DNA of 43,519 bases, taken from NCBI GenBank assembly GCA_019637695.1, contig JAHBVG010000053.1, positions 1-43,519 of the forward strand, written 5' to 3'. The notes under the pieces were generated by a model. It had not been told where the DNA came from. It did not search any database and saw nothing but the letters and a program-made list of their open reading frames with translations. Positions 17,306-25,689 of the stretch are shown here, piece after piece. The translations under genes and the position numbers were made by a program. The stretch is from Caldilineaceae bacterium (GTDB lineage Bacteria > Chloroflexota > Anaerolineae > Caldilineales > Caldilineaceae). The stretch's first letter is position 1. Each line of letters opens with the position of its first letter.

Positions 17306-18295
17306 TCACGAAAAGAGGTCGTTCGACCCCTGGCGCAGACGGCGCAGTTCAACATAGCGGCGACGCTCTTCTTCGGTCAGAGGAACGGGCAATTCTACAC
17401 AAATTTCGGCGTAGAGATCGCCGCGTTGCTCTGGGCTTTTGATCGACGGCATCCCCTGCCCCTTCAGACGGAAGGTGCGCCCGTTCTGCGTATTGGACGG
17501 AACCACCAACAGTAAGGTTCCTTCTAACGTTGGCACCCCGATTTCGCCGCCGAGTAGAGCCGTGTAGAGATCAATTTTGACCTGGGCATGGAGATTGTCC
17601 CCGTCGCGAGTCAGGTGATCATGGGGTTTGACTTCGACCAGAAGGTGAAGGTGATTTAGATCGGGGCCGCGTGCAATGCGCACTTTCGATCCACTTTTCA
17701 CCCCACGCGGGATCGAAATCTCAAAACGCTCATGCCCTTGTTGGATAGTACGGGTGGCGCCCCAAAACGCTTCCTCTAGTGTGATCTCAATGGGCAGCGT
17801 CTGTTCATGGCGATCCGAAGGGCTGATGCGACTGGTATAGCCTCGCGACTCTGAGTCTGTATTGCCGCTGTTGAAGAAGTGCTGAAAGAAATCCGAGAAA
17901 GGACTCTGATTTGTATCGTCTTTGTTCTCTTTGTTGTTTCCAGGCGCATTCCTATTTGCGCTATGACCAAATTCCTCGGTGGAGGTACGCGCCCGCCGCC
18001 GGCGGGGAGGTTCATGGGGGCCCTCGCCAAACCAACCCGACCAATTGAAGTTGTTTGAGCTCGGCGCTGCCTGCTTCCAATCTGCACCGAACTGATCATA
18101 GACACGGCGCTTCTCTGCATCTGACAGAACCGTGTAAGCCTCATTGACTTCTTTGAATTTGTGCGCCGCTTCTGGGTTCCCGGCATTCAGATCAGGATGA
18201 TATTGGCGAGCCAGCGCCCGATACGCGCGTTTAACCGCCACACTATCCGCGTCACGAGGAACGCCCAAAATCTGATAGTAATCCTTATAGTCCAC
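17306..18295 (-). CDS. DnaJ-family co-chaperone, CbpA-like (no zinc finger)
   Basis: A 329-residue Hsp40. The GTG at 18295 starts (V/M)DYKDYYQILGV, the usual beginning of CbpA-type J domains; an upstream ATG at 18373 would add a non-homologous 26-residue tail. The J domain is about 3–70 with HPD (33–35). A polar, glycine/asparagine-rich linker (about 75–170) replaces a classical G/F region, and two C-terminal beta-sandwich substrate-binding domains follow (LPIEITLEEAFWGATRTI onward). No CxxCxGxG zinc-finger repeats. It should stimulate DnaK ATPase and deliver unfolded clients in the cytoplasm. It stands alone, upstream of the M1 peptidase on the same strand. Confidence 0.92.
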   Translation of the reverse strand: MDYKDYYQILGVPRDADSVAVKRAYRALARQYHPDLNAGNPEAAHKFKEVNEAYTVLSDAEKRRVYDQFGADWKQAAPSSNNFNWSGWFGEGPHEPPRRRRARTSTEEFGHSANRNAPGNNKENKDDTNQSPFSDFFQHFFNSGNTDSESRGYTSRISPSDRHEQTLPIEITLEEAFWGATRTIQQGHERFEISIPRGVKSGSKVRIARGPDLNHLHLLVEVKPHDHLTRDGDNLHAQVKIDLYTALLGGEIGVPTLEGTLLLVVPSNTQNGRTFRLKGQGMPSIKSPEQRGDLYAEICVELPVPLTEEERRRYVELRRLRQGSNDLFS

Positions 18296-18432
18296 AGGTG
18301 ATCCTGTCTGCCAGAGAGAGTCGGCGGTGTAGGTATCGGCACGCACAAATGGGTCTATTTTACCACTGATCAAGATTTTTGGTAGTGTCGTGGATTATGG
18401 GATCAAAAGGGTGCGTCCTAGATGCCGGCATC

Positions 18433-18467
18433 AGACCCGCCAGGTTTTCGGAAAACCTGGCGGGTCT
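18433..18467 (-). terminator. Palindrome of the CCCGCCAGGT family
   Basis: AGACCCGCCAGGTTTTC (18433–18449) pairs perfectly with 18451–18467. It lies 3' of the giant metzincin gene on the minus strand and 5' of the DnaJ gene. Without a T-run it may be REP-like rather than a true terminator. Confidence 0.5.
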
Positions 18468-18510
18468 CTTCTATCCCTTATAGAGAAAACAGATAGAGTG
18501 TATACAATCG

Positions 18511-18590
18511 TAGGGGCGCTGGCGGACGCAGCGTCCGCTTGCTGCGCCTGTCGGGTGCGGCAAGCAGCACCCGTACCGAATTGTATGATG
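18511..18590. repeat. GTAGGGGCG-type intergenic repeat with nested hairpins
   Basis: It starts with GTAGGGGCG, as at 6301, and contains the dyads GCGGACG/CGTCCGC and GGGTGC/GCACCC. It is non-coding and lies just 3' of the giant secreted metzincin gene. Probably a dispersed repeat. Confidence 0.4.
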
Positions 18591-18607
18591 TTCAAGTGTT
18601 TTCGCTA

Positions 18608-21600
18608 TTAGCGGGCCAACATGGGCAGGTAGAGGTCAAAGCCCCCAAACTCTTGAGGGGTGACGGTGATCAGGAGGCTGGCCTCGCTCTGCTTGGGCTT
18701 GACGCCGGGCCGCTCCAGGCGGATGGCATGTTCGCCTGTTCCCACCTCGGCGGGGACCTCGAAGCAGATCAGCGCGCCGTTCTCATTCACCGCGGACGAG
18801 GAGGCTGGTTGCGTCCCTACAGTAACCGTGGTCCCCGGCCAGAAGTGACGGCCCACCATGCAGACCTCCTGCGCGCCGGCCACTGTGCCCGGCGTCACTA
18901 CATCCACCTCAGGCGAGCAGCCCAACCGGGCCTGGTCATCTTGGATGACTTCGGCCACGTTGAGATCGGGTGCGGCCCACTGCATCACCGTGCCGCCGGT
19001 GGCGTCGGCGATCTCCGCGGCCAGACCCATGTTGACGAAGAAGTTGGCGCTGTCCGCCGGCGGCATCATCAGCGGTGAGACGGAGACGGCCATCTTCAGG
19101 GCAGCGGCAATGGCGGCGTCGATGGCATCCCGGTCCGCGCCGGGATCGTGGGTGGGGTTGCCATCCTCCGGCCCTCCGTTGGTGACGGGCACGATCAGGC
19201 GTGTGTGGTCGGCCAGCCATTCATATCCGGTCGCCACCGCGGCCGCTGCCTTGCCCCAATCGCCTGGGTGATCGATCTCGGTGCGCCAGCGGCTCTGCAC
19301 CGCAGCGGTGGCGCAGGCCGAGACGACCCCGCCGCTGCGCGCCGCGGCCACATCAAAGACCTGGTGGCGCACAGCCAGCCCCAGATCGGCCAGATCCTCC
19401 AGGATGCCGGGCAGCGCATTGCAAAACGCCTGGGCATGGTTGCTCATGGCTGGCGCATTGTCGATGACAAAGACCAGGTCGAGCCGGTTGGGGTTGGCGT
19501 CGCAATACTGCCGCTGCACGTAGAAAGTATGCTCCACCGTGGCCCACATCTGGCCGCTGTCGATGGCGGTCAGATCCACCGTATGCTTGCCCAGGCTCAG
19601 CCCGTTGATCGATACCTCACGGCCCGTACCGGCGGCGTTGCCGTCCATGCGCCAACTGAGACCGCTCTCGGCCACACGGCCATCTTCCACATCAAAGGCG
19701 TCGCCGACCAGTCCCAGAGTTTCGCCGAAGGCGACGATCTCGCCGTCGGATGGGTTGCTGATGCGCGGCTGCGGCGGATTCATGCGCATGGAGAAGGGCC
19801 GGTCCGAGGTGTCGGAGACCGTGCGCAGACCGTCGTTGGCAAAGACACGCACCCGCGCTGTCATGCCGGTGGTGCCGGGCAGATGGCCCACATCGTCGAT
19901 CTGCAAGGTGGTGGCGTCGGTGTCGGCCTCCACCACGCGCCAGGTAGCGCCGTTGTCCGCGCTGTATTGGACAAGGAAGCGCAGCGGGTCGCCGTCACGG
20001 TCGCTTGCCTCCCAGCGCACGGTCAAGGAACCGGCGTAGGATTCACCGCCGTTGGGTTCCAACACGCGCACGCTGGGCGGGTTGGCGCTGACAGCGCGGC
20101 TGAGGATTTCCTTATCACCCTGTAAAAGGGCGACGCGGGCCGTGCTGTCGGCGTAGGGCATCGCCATCACGAAGGAACCGCCCCCAATCTCACCCATCCA
20201 GGGTGGGGCGTCGCTGTCGGGCAGATGGAAGCGCACTTCCGCCAACGTCTTGTCGCCGGCGTCGATCAGGCGCAGGGCATAGTCGCCGTCGTCCGCCACC
20301 AGCGTAGTAGCGGCGGTGTCGATCAAGGTCTCGGCGGGGATGGTCCCCGCTGGCACTACGTAGAGTTGATCGTAAACCGCGGCGCTCTGGGTGGGCGTCA
20401 CCAGCGCGGAGATGAGCAGCACGTTCCCCGTGTTCAGCAGATCGGCGGCCAGGGCATAGCTGCCAGCGCTGGCGTAGTCGGCGGCGGCCAGATGGGCCTG
20501 GGCCGAGGCTGCCACGGCGGCGGCCGCGCTTGGAATCGTGTCGAAGATGGCCTTGTAGGTGTAGTCCGACGGCCAGCGCGGCTTATCCTGGTTCATGGAA
20601 TAGCTCATGAGATCGCCGGTCTCCCAGGCCCCGATCACGGCCTCGTCGAAATAGTCATAGCCCAGGTGGCTGTTGGCGAAGCCGCTGCCCATGTTGCAGG
20701 GGTTGTAAGGATAGGCGTTGTCCGTGCCGTCGGGACCGCCACAGTCCACATGTTTGCGACCTTTATTGTGGGCGATCTCGTGGGCCAGGATAGCGCCGCC
20801 GTGGGGCGCGTACCAGGGCGCGTTGGCGGCGATGGTGTCGTTCCATGAATGGGTCGCCATGACGCCCCAGGCTGCCCAACCGGGCCGGTAGCCGATGCCG
20901 CCGGCGAACATCACCGAGGGGTGGACCATGCCGTAGAAGTGGGCCGCGCCGCACTGCTGCCATTGGTTGTGTGTGTGCCAGAGGCGATACCAGCCCAGCC
21001 GCGCCAGCACTTTGTTGGTGTCGTCGGGCAGTTCATAGGGACCGCCTGCCTCTTCGATCATGCCGCCGGGATCGATCAAGACCGTGGGGATGGGATAGGA
21101 GGCTTGCAGCCAATCCACAATCGAATGGAAGCCCGGATCGCCCGTGGCCGCGGTCTGCGGATTGGTGCGCACCCGCACCATCTCCACGCAGAGCGGCTTT
21201 TTGTGGTTGAAGTTGACCATGACGGTATGGGTGTTGTTGGCCTTGTTCAACTCCGGGATGGCGTCGTCGTAGTTGATCTCGGCGCGCAGCGTGACGGTCC
21301 CCTGCCGCCATTCGGATGGCAGCCGGAAGTTGAAGGTGCGATCCAGGGCAAAGCGGTTGGCGCCGCTGCTGAAGACAGCCACGCTAGGGTTGACCGGCAG
21401 AATGGGCGACCAGCCCAGTTCCACGCCGTTCCTGAAGGCGCGCAGCCGAACGTTGGGGCGCTGGCCGGTGTAGACATCCACGCGCGGATAGACGCGCACA
21501 AGGGTGTACTTTTCCGCCACCAGGGGCACACTGTTGGTCATGTCCTGCACGGTCTGCGTCACCTCGATGGCGTCGATGCTGAAATCCACCGCCACCGCGC

Positions 21601-22660
21601 CTGTGCCCAGAGGCAGGCGATAGACGCCGTCGTGCTGCGGCCAGTAGACGTGGCTATCGGTGAGCAGCGGACGGCCCGGCCCCAGGATGGCAATCGCCAG
21701 GTCGGTGACGTTGCCACCAACCTTATCGGCGCGACGCAGCCGGCCGGCGTAGCCGGCGTCGGTGTCGGTCCAGTAGACGTGGCTGCCGCCCACCGCCACA
21801 AACTGGCCCATGCGTGCGGGATCGCTGGGGTTGTAGCTGGTGACAGCGCCGCCGTTTTTAGAGATGCGGCGGGCGCGCGCCGTTTCCATTTCGCTCCAAT
21901 AGACGTGGGTCTCGTCAAGGGCAATGGTGGTGGGATGCTGCACGTCCGCCACCGCGTCGGCCAGCATCACCACGGCCCCGCCCGCCTTGGGGACCTTGCG
22001 CACCGCGCCGATGCCCGGCTGGTCGATGACGCTGTTGCCCTTGCGACCTTCCACCCAGTAGATGTGGGTTGCGTCCACGGTTACATCGCGGATCAGATAG
22101 ATATTCTCGGCATTGGGGATGGAGGCCAGCAGTTCCACGACGCCACCGGCCTTGGGCATGCGGAAGATGCCGTTGTTGGTGCTGCCGCTCTGCCGTGCGC
22201 CCCAGTAGAGGTGGGTCTCGTCCACGGCCAGGCCACAGCAGGTGTTGACATTGTTCGCCAACGTCCCCGGCGAGCCGCTGCCATCCACGGGGATGCGTTT
22301 GAGCGTGTTGTCCATATCGCGGAAGTAGACGAATTGATTGTCGGCTACCAGGCCGCCCGGTTTGAAGTGACAGCGTTCGAGCAGAGGCAGCGAATTACCG
22401 CCTTCAAGATTGGTACGCTGCAAGACAACTACGGTCTGGCCTGGGTTCATGCCACACGTTTCTAGGCTGGAACCGGAGCGGGCGATGAAGAGATGGGTAT
22501 CGTTGCGGGTCAGGCCGCTGGGCGAGAAGCCGGTGACGACCTCCTGCGGCGCGGCGTCCGTTGCGGTTGGGACGTCCTGCGCCGAGGCTGTGGAATATGC
22601 ACCCGCCAGCCAGAGCAACACGGCTACTACCAATATGCGGGCAATATGTGCAATCTTCAT
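18608..22660 (-). CDS. Giant secreted metzincin-type metalloprotease with vWA-like and TIG domains
   Basis: A 1350-residue exported protein with a signal peptide (cleavage near ASA|Q, about 28). Residues ~50–360 are a beta-propeller-like repeat region (HVYWSE, HLYWGA, GIFRMPKAGG blades). The protease region (~480–700) has the full metzincin signature HEIAHNKGRKH (627–637) and a Met-turn-like GDLMSYSM (Met685). Ig-like domains follow, then a von Willebrand A-like domain (LDLVFVIDNAPAMSNH) that lacks the DxSxS metal-site serines, and a TIG/IPT domain. It ends in LYLPMLAR, the tail shared with two other secreted proteins here. It is probably an extracellular protease. It is last in a leftward cluster with the globin and a small secreted protein. 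Confidence 0.88.
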   Translation of the reverse strand: MKIAHIARILVVAVLLWLAGAYSTASAQDVPTATDAAPQEVVTGFSPSGLTRNDTHLFIARSGSSLETCGMNPGQTVVVLQRTNLEGGNSLPLLERCHFKPGGLVADNQFVYFRDMDNTLKRIPVDGSGSPGTLANNVNTCCGLAVDETHLYWGARQSGSTNNGIFRMPKAGGVVELLASIPNAENIYLIRDVTVDATHIYWVEGRKGNSVIDQPGIGAVRKVPKAGGAVVMLADAVADVQHPTTIALDETHVYWSEMETARARRISKNGGAVTSYNPSDPARMGQFVAVGGSHVYWTDTDAGYAGRLRRADKVGGNVTDLAIAILGPGRPLLTDSHVYWPQHDGVYRLPLGTGAVAVDFSIDAIEVTQTVQDMTNSVPLVAEKYTLVRVYPRVDVYTGQRPNVRLRAFRNGVELGWSPILPVNPSVAVFSSGANRFALDRTFNFRLPSEWRQGTVTLRAEINYDDAIPELNKANNTHTVMVNFNHKKPLCVEMVRVRTNPQTAATGDPGFHSIVDWLQASYPIPTVLIDPGGMIEEAGGPYELPDDTNKVLARLGWYRLWHTHNQWQQCGAAHFYGMVHPSVMFAGGIGYRPGWAAWGVMATHSWNDTIAANAPWYAPHGGAILAHEIAHNKGRKHVDCGGPDGTDNAYPYNPCNMGSGFANSHLGYDYFDEAVIGAWETGDLMSYSMNQDKPRWPSDYTYKAIFDTIPSAAAAVAASAQAHLAAADYASAGSYALAADLLNTGNVLLISALVTPTQSAAVYDQLYVVPAGTIPAETLIDTAATTLVADDGDYALRLIDAGDKTLAEVRFHLPDSDAPPWMGEIGGGSFVMAMPYADSTARVALLQGDKEILSRAVSANPPSVRVLEPNGGESYAGSLTVRWEASDRDGDPLRFLVQYSADNGATWRVVEADTDATTLQIDDVGHLPGTTGMTARVRVFANDGLRTVSDTSDRPFSMRMNPPQPRISNPSDGEIVAFGETLGLVGDAFDVEDGRVAESGLSWRMDGNAAGTGREVSINGLSLGKHTVDLTAIDSGQMWATVEHTFYVQRQYCDANPNRLDLVFVIDNAPAMSNHAQAFCNALPGILEDLADLGLAVRHQVFDVAAARSGGVVSACATAAVQSRWRTEIDHPGDWGKAAAAVATGYEWLADHTRLIVPVTNGGPEDGNPTHDPGADRDAIDAAIAAALKMAVSVSPLMMPPADSANFFVNMGLAAEIADATGGTVMQWAAPDLNVAEVIQDDQARLGCSPEVDVVTPGTVAGAQEVCMVGRHFWPGTTVTVGTQPASSSAVNENGALICFEVPAEVGTGEHAIRLERPGVKPKQSEASLLITVTPQEFGGFDLYLPMLAR

Positions 22661-22708
22661 GGTTGATCTCCTGAGGAATGAATGATGAGTGATGAATGAT
22701 CTGAAATC

Positions 22709-22740
22709 GTTGGTGATTCTCTTGAATGTTGTTGGGATTG
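22709..22740 (-). repeat. Duplicated 5' leader element, copy 1 (copy 2 at 23121–23152)
   Basis: A 32-bp stretch upstream of the metzincin gene matches 28 of 32 bases with one at about the same distance upstream of the small secreted protein gene. The flanks also share AATGAATGA near the ribosome-binding sites. It may be a shared untranslated regulatory element or a relic of duplication. Confidence 0.5.
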
Positions 22741-22815
22741 GGTGGAGATTGGGAGATTGAAGTTCGCACCAGTCGCCCGATCTCCCAATCCCTCAATCTC
22801 CCAAATCTCTTCCGC

Positions 22816-23079
22816 CTACTCGCGAGTCAGATCGTCGGCGGTGAGGAGCCGCCCGTCAAAGTGGGACGCTGCGGACGTATCCTCGCCGTTGGATGTAGCT
22901 GCCAGCCTGCGCACCGGTACATACTTCCATTCGGGATCGCTGGCGGCGGCGTTCTCGGCGGTGATGATCTTGCCATCCACTATCACATCATCGGCCAGGG
23001 CCGCAGTCGGCTGTCCCAGCCCGGACATTGTTACAAAAGCGGCGACTACAGCGATTCGAGCAAACTTTACGAAATTCAT
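22816..23079 (-). CDS. Small secreted protein of unknown function
   Basis: An 87-residue protein with a clear signal peptide (MNFVKFARIAVVAAFVTM, cleavage near ALA|D at 29). The mature part is short, polar and has no cysteines. The ATG follows AGGAGA. I do not recognise a family. It lies between the globin gene (94 bp upstream) and the metzincin gene (155 bp downstream) on the same strand, and its leader resembles that of the metzincin gene, so coexpression is likely. Confidence 0.7.
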   Translation of the reverse strand: MNFVKFARIAVVAAFVTMSGLGQPTAALADDVIVDGKIITAENAAASDPEWKYVPVRRLAATSNGEDTSAASHFDGRLLTADDLTRE

Positions 23080-23120
23080 GGCAGGTCTCCTTTGGAATGA
23101 ATGAAGAATGCGTTGCGATT

Positions 23121-23152
23121 GTTGGTGATTCTCTCCGATGTCGTTGGGATTG
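23121..23152 (-). repeat. Duplicated 5' leader element, copy 2
   Basis: Partner of 22709–22740, in the leader of the small secreted protein gene. Confidence 0.5.
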
Positions 23153-23173
23153 GTGACTGGGGACTGGGGAATT

Positions 23174-23593
23174 TCACCTTGTCACCTTTTCCGCTGTCGC
23201 CTCCTGCATCACGCCCGCCAACAAGAGATAAGCGGCGGTCCATGCTTCTTCCACCTCGGCTGTAAAGGCGGGGCCGAAGAGCTGAGCTAGCGTCCACAGC
23301 AGCGCCTCGCCCACGGTGGCGTAGTGGTGGGGCTGTACGCCATAATGGAGATGGCGCTCGCCCAGCCGCTTCACCGGTTCAAGGATGGTCTGCGGCTTGC
23401 TCAGGCCATGCACGGCAAAGGCAAGGACGGTCATCAGCTTGGTCCCCTGTTGCGCAATATCGCCGTGAAAGAGGGGGCGCAGAGATGGGTCGAGTTCAAA
23501 GAGCCGTCCGTAGAAGCGGGCAGCGATCTCATCAGCCATCGGTGCAGCCAGGGCAAAGGTGCGTTGCACAAGTTCGATCTGTTGGGTGTTCAT
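23174..23593 (-). CDS. Single-domain bacterial globin (Vgb/flavohaemoglobin-like)
   Basis: A 139-residue haem protein resembling Vitreoscilla haemoglobin and the globin part of flavohaemoglobins. Visible landmarks are B10 Tyr28 in ARFYGRLFELDP, CD1 Phe42 in LRPLF, proximal His81 in ERHLHYGV, and the H-helix WTAAYLLLAGVM. There is no FAD or NAD domain, so it would need a separate reductase for NO dioxygenase work. The ATG at 23593 follows GGAGACC. It is first in the leftward cluster and has a dyad about 80 bp upstream that recurs at the TetR gene. Likely roles are oxygen or NO binding under stress; which one cannot be told from sequence. Confidence 0.9.
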   Translation of the reverse strand: MNTQQIELVQRTFALAAPMADEIAARFYGRLFELDPSLRPLFHGDIAQQGTKLMTVLAFAVHGLSKPQTILEPVKRLGERHLHYGVQPHHYATVGEALLWTLAQLFGPAFTAEVEEAWTAAYLLLAGVMQEATAEKVTR

Positions 23594-23670
23594 AGGCGGT
23601 CTCCTTTGGGAATCAGATGTTGGTGTGTGTTTTGCTCTGATCCCAGGATACGCGCATATCCGCGGGTGGA

Positions 23671-23698
23671 TGCCTCATAGATTGGGGGCTATGCATCA
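23671..23698. promoter_or_regulatory. Dyad operator, copy A (upstream of globin)
   Basis: A 28-bp site of the form TGnnnCATAG, 8 bp, CTATGnnnCA. It matches the site at 25539–25566 at 22 of 28 positions, with most differences in the central spacer. The pattern suits a dimeric TetR-type repressor. It lies about 80 bp upstream of the globin ATG. Confidence 0.55.
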
Positions 23699-23714
23699 GA
23701 AAGGGAGAGGAAGA

Positions 23715-23981
23715 ATGAGGATTAGGAGGCTGAAGCAGATCGAACTGGCGCGACGGCTCCTGGGCGCAGGGCGGCGGTTTTCCCCTCAGCGCAACGCCGT
23801 AGCGGAGCTAGTAGCAGAACGGGCCGTGGATAGCTGAATACCCCATCGTCTACCACTGGTTGACGTCCTCATCGCCGCCTGTGCGCAAATTCAGTCAGCC
23901 GTACTCGTTCACCGCGACGAACACATGCGCGCTATTCCAGAGACAGTTGTCAGCCAACACGAGTTGAACTCCGCGACGTAA
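23715..23981 (+). pseudogene. Remnant of a PIN-domain nuclease with in-frame TGA
   Basis: The frame runs from ATG 23715 to TAA 23979–23981 but is cut by TGA at 23835–23837. The part after the stop reads IPHRLPLVDVLIAACAQ and AVLVHRDEHMRAIP, which fits the C-terminal half of VapC-type PIN domains (D-x-LIAA-x-A … LVHxDxH). The N-terminal part of a normal PIN domain, with its first catalytic Asp, is missing. TGG to TGA is the likely lesion. No antitoxin gene is visible. The domain call rests on a short segment. Confidence 0.45.
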
Positions 23982-24003
23982 ATCGGATCGCGTTGATGTG
24001 GAG

Positions 24004-24435
24004 TTACTGAGCGAAATGGGGAGGATGCCAGCCTACGTTGACCCAGCGCTTTCGTGTAAATACAATGAGTGAGTTGTTCATATCAAGCGCAACAACGGTG
24101 GCACGACCTACATTCGTGAGACCAACCAGCTTGGTTCCTGACTGATCCCAGGTGAAATGCTCCGTCCAGGTCTGTTGGCGGGGATGGTAAAGCGAGACAG
24201 ATTCTCCTGTAAGGGGATCAACTGCTTGCATCTGGTCACGTTTTTTCTCATTGCAATGACGATAAGCGCGGCAGATATTCTAGAAAACTGTTCCGCCGCC
24301 GTGCGAAACGGGAGTCATAGGATCAGTTGTCAGCCTTTGGCCAGAATTATCCTCTCTGGTCTGGCAATAGGCGCATAGACCGTCGTCCGCTTCATCCAGT
24401 TGCTGTCGTAACTCTAAAGGCAGGTAGGCGCTCAT
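24004..24435 (-). pseudogene. HNH endonuclease gene interrupted by an in-frame TAG
   Basis: Reading from ATG 24435 (MSAYLPLELRQQL) the frame is stopped by TAG at 24280–24282 but continues in the same frame through NICRAYRHCNEKKRDQ, MQAVDPLTGESV, HPRQQTWTEHFTW and GWHPPHF to the stop at 24004. This is the pattern of a small HNH endonuclease family common in Chloroflexota and cyanobacteria. The position that is Glu in relatives (FENLC-like) is now TAG. The usual catalytic His of the VDHIIP-like segment is Pro (TTDPMTP), and one zinc Cys of CxxC is Tyr (CRAY), so the gene was probably inactive anyway. A single base change explains the stop; read-through is unlikely. Confidence 0.75.
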
Positions 24436-24592
24436 GCTAATGGCTTGAGAGCAATACGCCCCATCCACAGACATGGGCGCGCCATCGCTGACATCGAGCG
24501 CAGAGACACAGAATGGGGCAGATTTATGCGGATTTTCATCATCCGCGTGAATCTGCCCCATCCGTGCAATCTGCGTTCTATCTTTGCAGGGC

Positions 24593-25417
24593 TCAATCGT
24601 TGCCGTGGTTGGGCGGATCGACGAAGAGATAGTCGATCTCTGTCCCCGCTGGCGCGGTCAGGGGAAGGGTCGGGTTGTGGCCGATGTAGATTGTACTCGC
24701 CGGCGTGTAGAACTCTACTTTGGCGGGGGCGGTGTTCACCATCTGCACGCCGCCAGCGGTGCTATATTCCATCTGGCACAAAGCCCCACAGGCATAGAGG
24801 GCGGTGTAGGTATGCCACGTACTCAGAATCGGGAAGGCCGGCAGCGCCGCCGACGGGATGACCCCATGCGGTGAGAGCGAAGCAGTGATCTGTGTGGATG
24901 AAGATTGCGGGTTGATGGTGTACGACGCGTCCCCGTGGTGGAAGATGGGCGCATTGCCGGGAACTGTCGAGGAGACAATCGCTTCGGCCTGGAAGGCGGC
25001 ATAGAGATCAACGTCCTCCACATGCACATGGCAGCCCTTGACAATCGCAGCACTGGCGGCGAAAGTGGCGTTCACCGCGCGCTGAACGTCCAGATCACAG
25101 GCCAGATAGCCGCCGTTCAGCTTTAACGTTCCACCGGAGACCGTGGCGTTCCCCACCCGCGTACAGGGGACACTGTAGGTCTGGGCGTAGATAGGCGGTT
25201 CCTGCACATCCCCATCTTCATCGTAACCGACGGCCACGTAGAGCTGTCCATTGGCGCCGTTCGCAAAGTCGAAGGTCAGGCTCCAATAATAGGCGTAGCC
25301 CTCTTCCTGGGCGGTGGCTGTGGAAGGAAACACGGCAAGCATGATCACGGTGATGAGCATCAAGGCCATCCACAGACGGCGGACCTGGCGGTGGGGCAGA
25401 GTGGATATCGCGTTCAT
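24593..25417 (-). CDS. Secreted protein of unknown function
   Basis: A 274-residue protein with a long signal peptide (positive start, LWMALMLITVIMLAVF core, cleavage near ATA|Q at 36). The mature part is beta-rich with several Cys (Cys near SVPCTR, YLACDL, KGCHVHVE, YACGALCQMEY). The ATG follows GAGGAGAA. I do not recognise a domain. It is divergent from the TetR gene with a dyad between them, so it is a likely target of that regulator. It lacks the LPxxxR tail of the other exported proteins. Confidence 0.75.
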   Translation of the reverse strand: MNAISTLPHRQVRRLWMALMLITVIMLAVFPSTATAQEEGYAYYWSLTFDFANGANGQLYVAVGYDEDGDVQEPPIYAQTYSVPCTRVGNATVSGGTLKLNGGYLACDLDVQRAVNATFAASAAIVKGCHVHVEDVDLYAAFQAEAIVSSTVPGNAPIFHHGDASYTINPQSSSTQITASLSPHGVIPSAALPAFPILSTWHTYTALYACGALCQMEYSTAGGVQMVNTAPAKVEFYTPASTIYIGHNPTLPLTAPAGTEIDYLFVDPPNHGND

Positions 25418-25538
25418 CTTGTTCTCCTCTTTAATCTTCTATTTACGGTGTATGATAGACGATCGGTTGGACAGGCGGCTGTGTCTGCGCGACCAGCCGG
25501 TGTGTTGATTACAGCATACAGTGGATTAGGGGAACGGG

Positions 25539-25566
25539 TGCATCATAGATCGATCTCTATGCATCA
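25539..25566. promoter_or_regulatory. Dyad operator, copy B (between secreted protein and tetR)
   Basis: TGCATCATAG, 8 bp, CTATGCATCA. The same architecture as 23671–23698. It lies about 120 bp from the ATG on each side of this divergent intergenic region, as expected for an autoregulated TetR-family gene and its neighbour. Confidence 0.6.
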
Positions 25567-25577
25567 TATGTCCGAAA

Positions 25578-25606
25578 CTGTTATTTAGCGCGCACTATTG
25601 TATAAT
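25578..25606 (+). promoter_or_regulatory. Candidate promoter of the TetR-family gene
   Basis: A perfect TATAAT (25601–25606) lies 17 bp after a weak -35, CTGTTA (25578–25583). The predicted start near 25613 gives a leader of about 77 nt. The dyad at 25539–25566 ends just upstream of the -35. Confidence 0.4.
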
Positions 25607-25689
25607 GAATTTTAGAAGCATAACACGACGATCTGAGGGTTGTCAATTCGCTAAACACGATTGTTTTATGAATATAGAACGGTGATGCT

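Noticed and set aside
20849..22465. A 538-codon open frame on the plus strand opposite the metzincin gene
   Set aside because: The sense strand has a signal peptide, metzincin motif and TIG domain; the antisense product is Val/Gly/His-rich without motifs.
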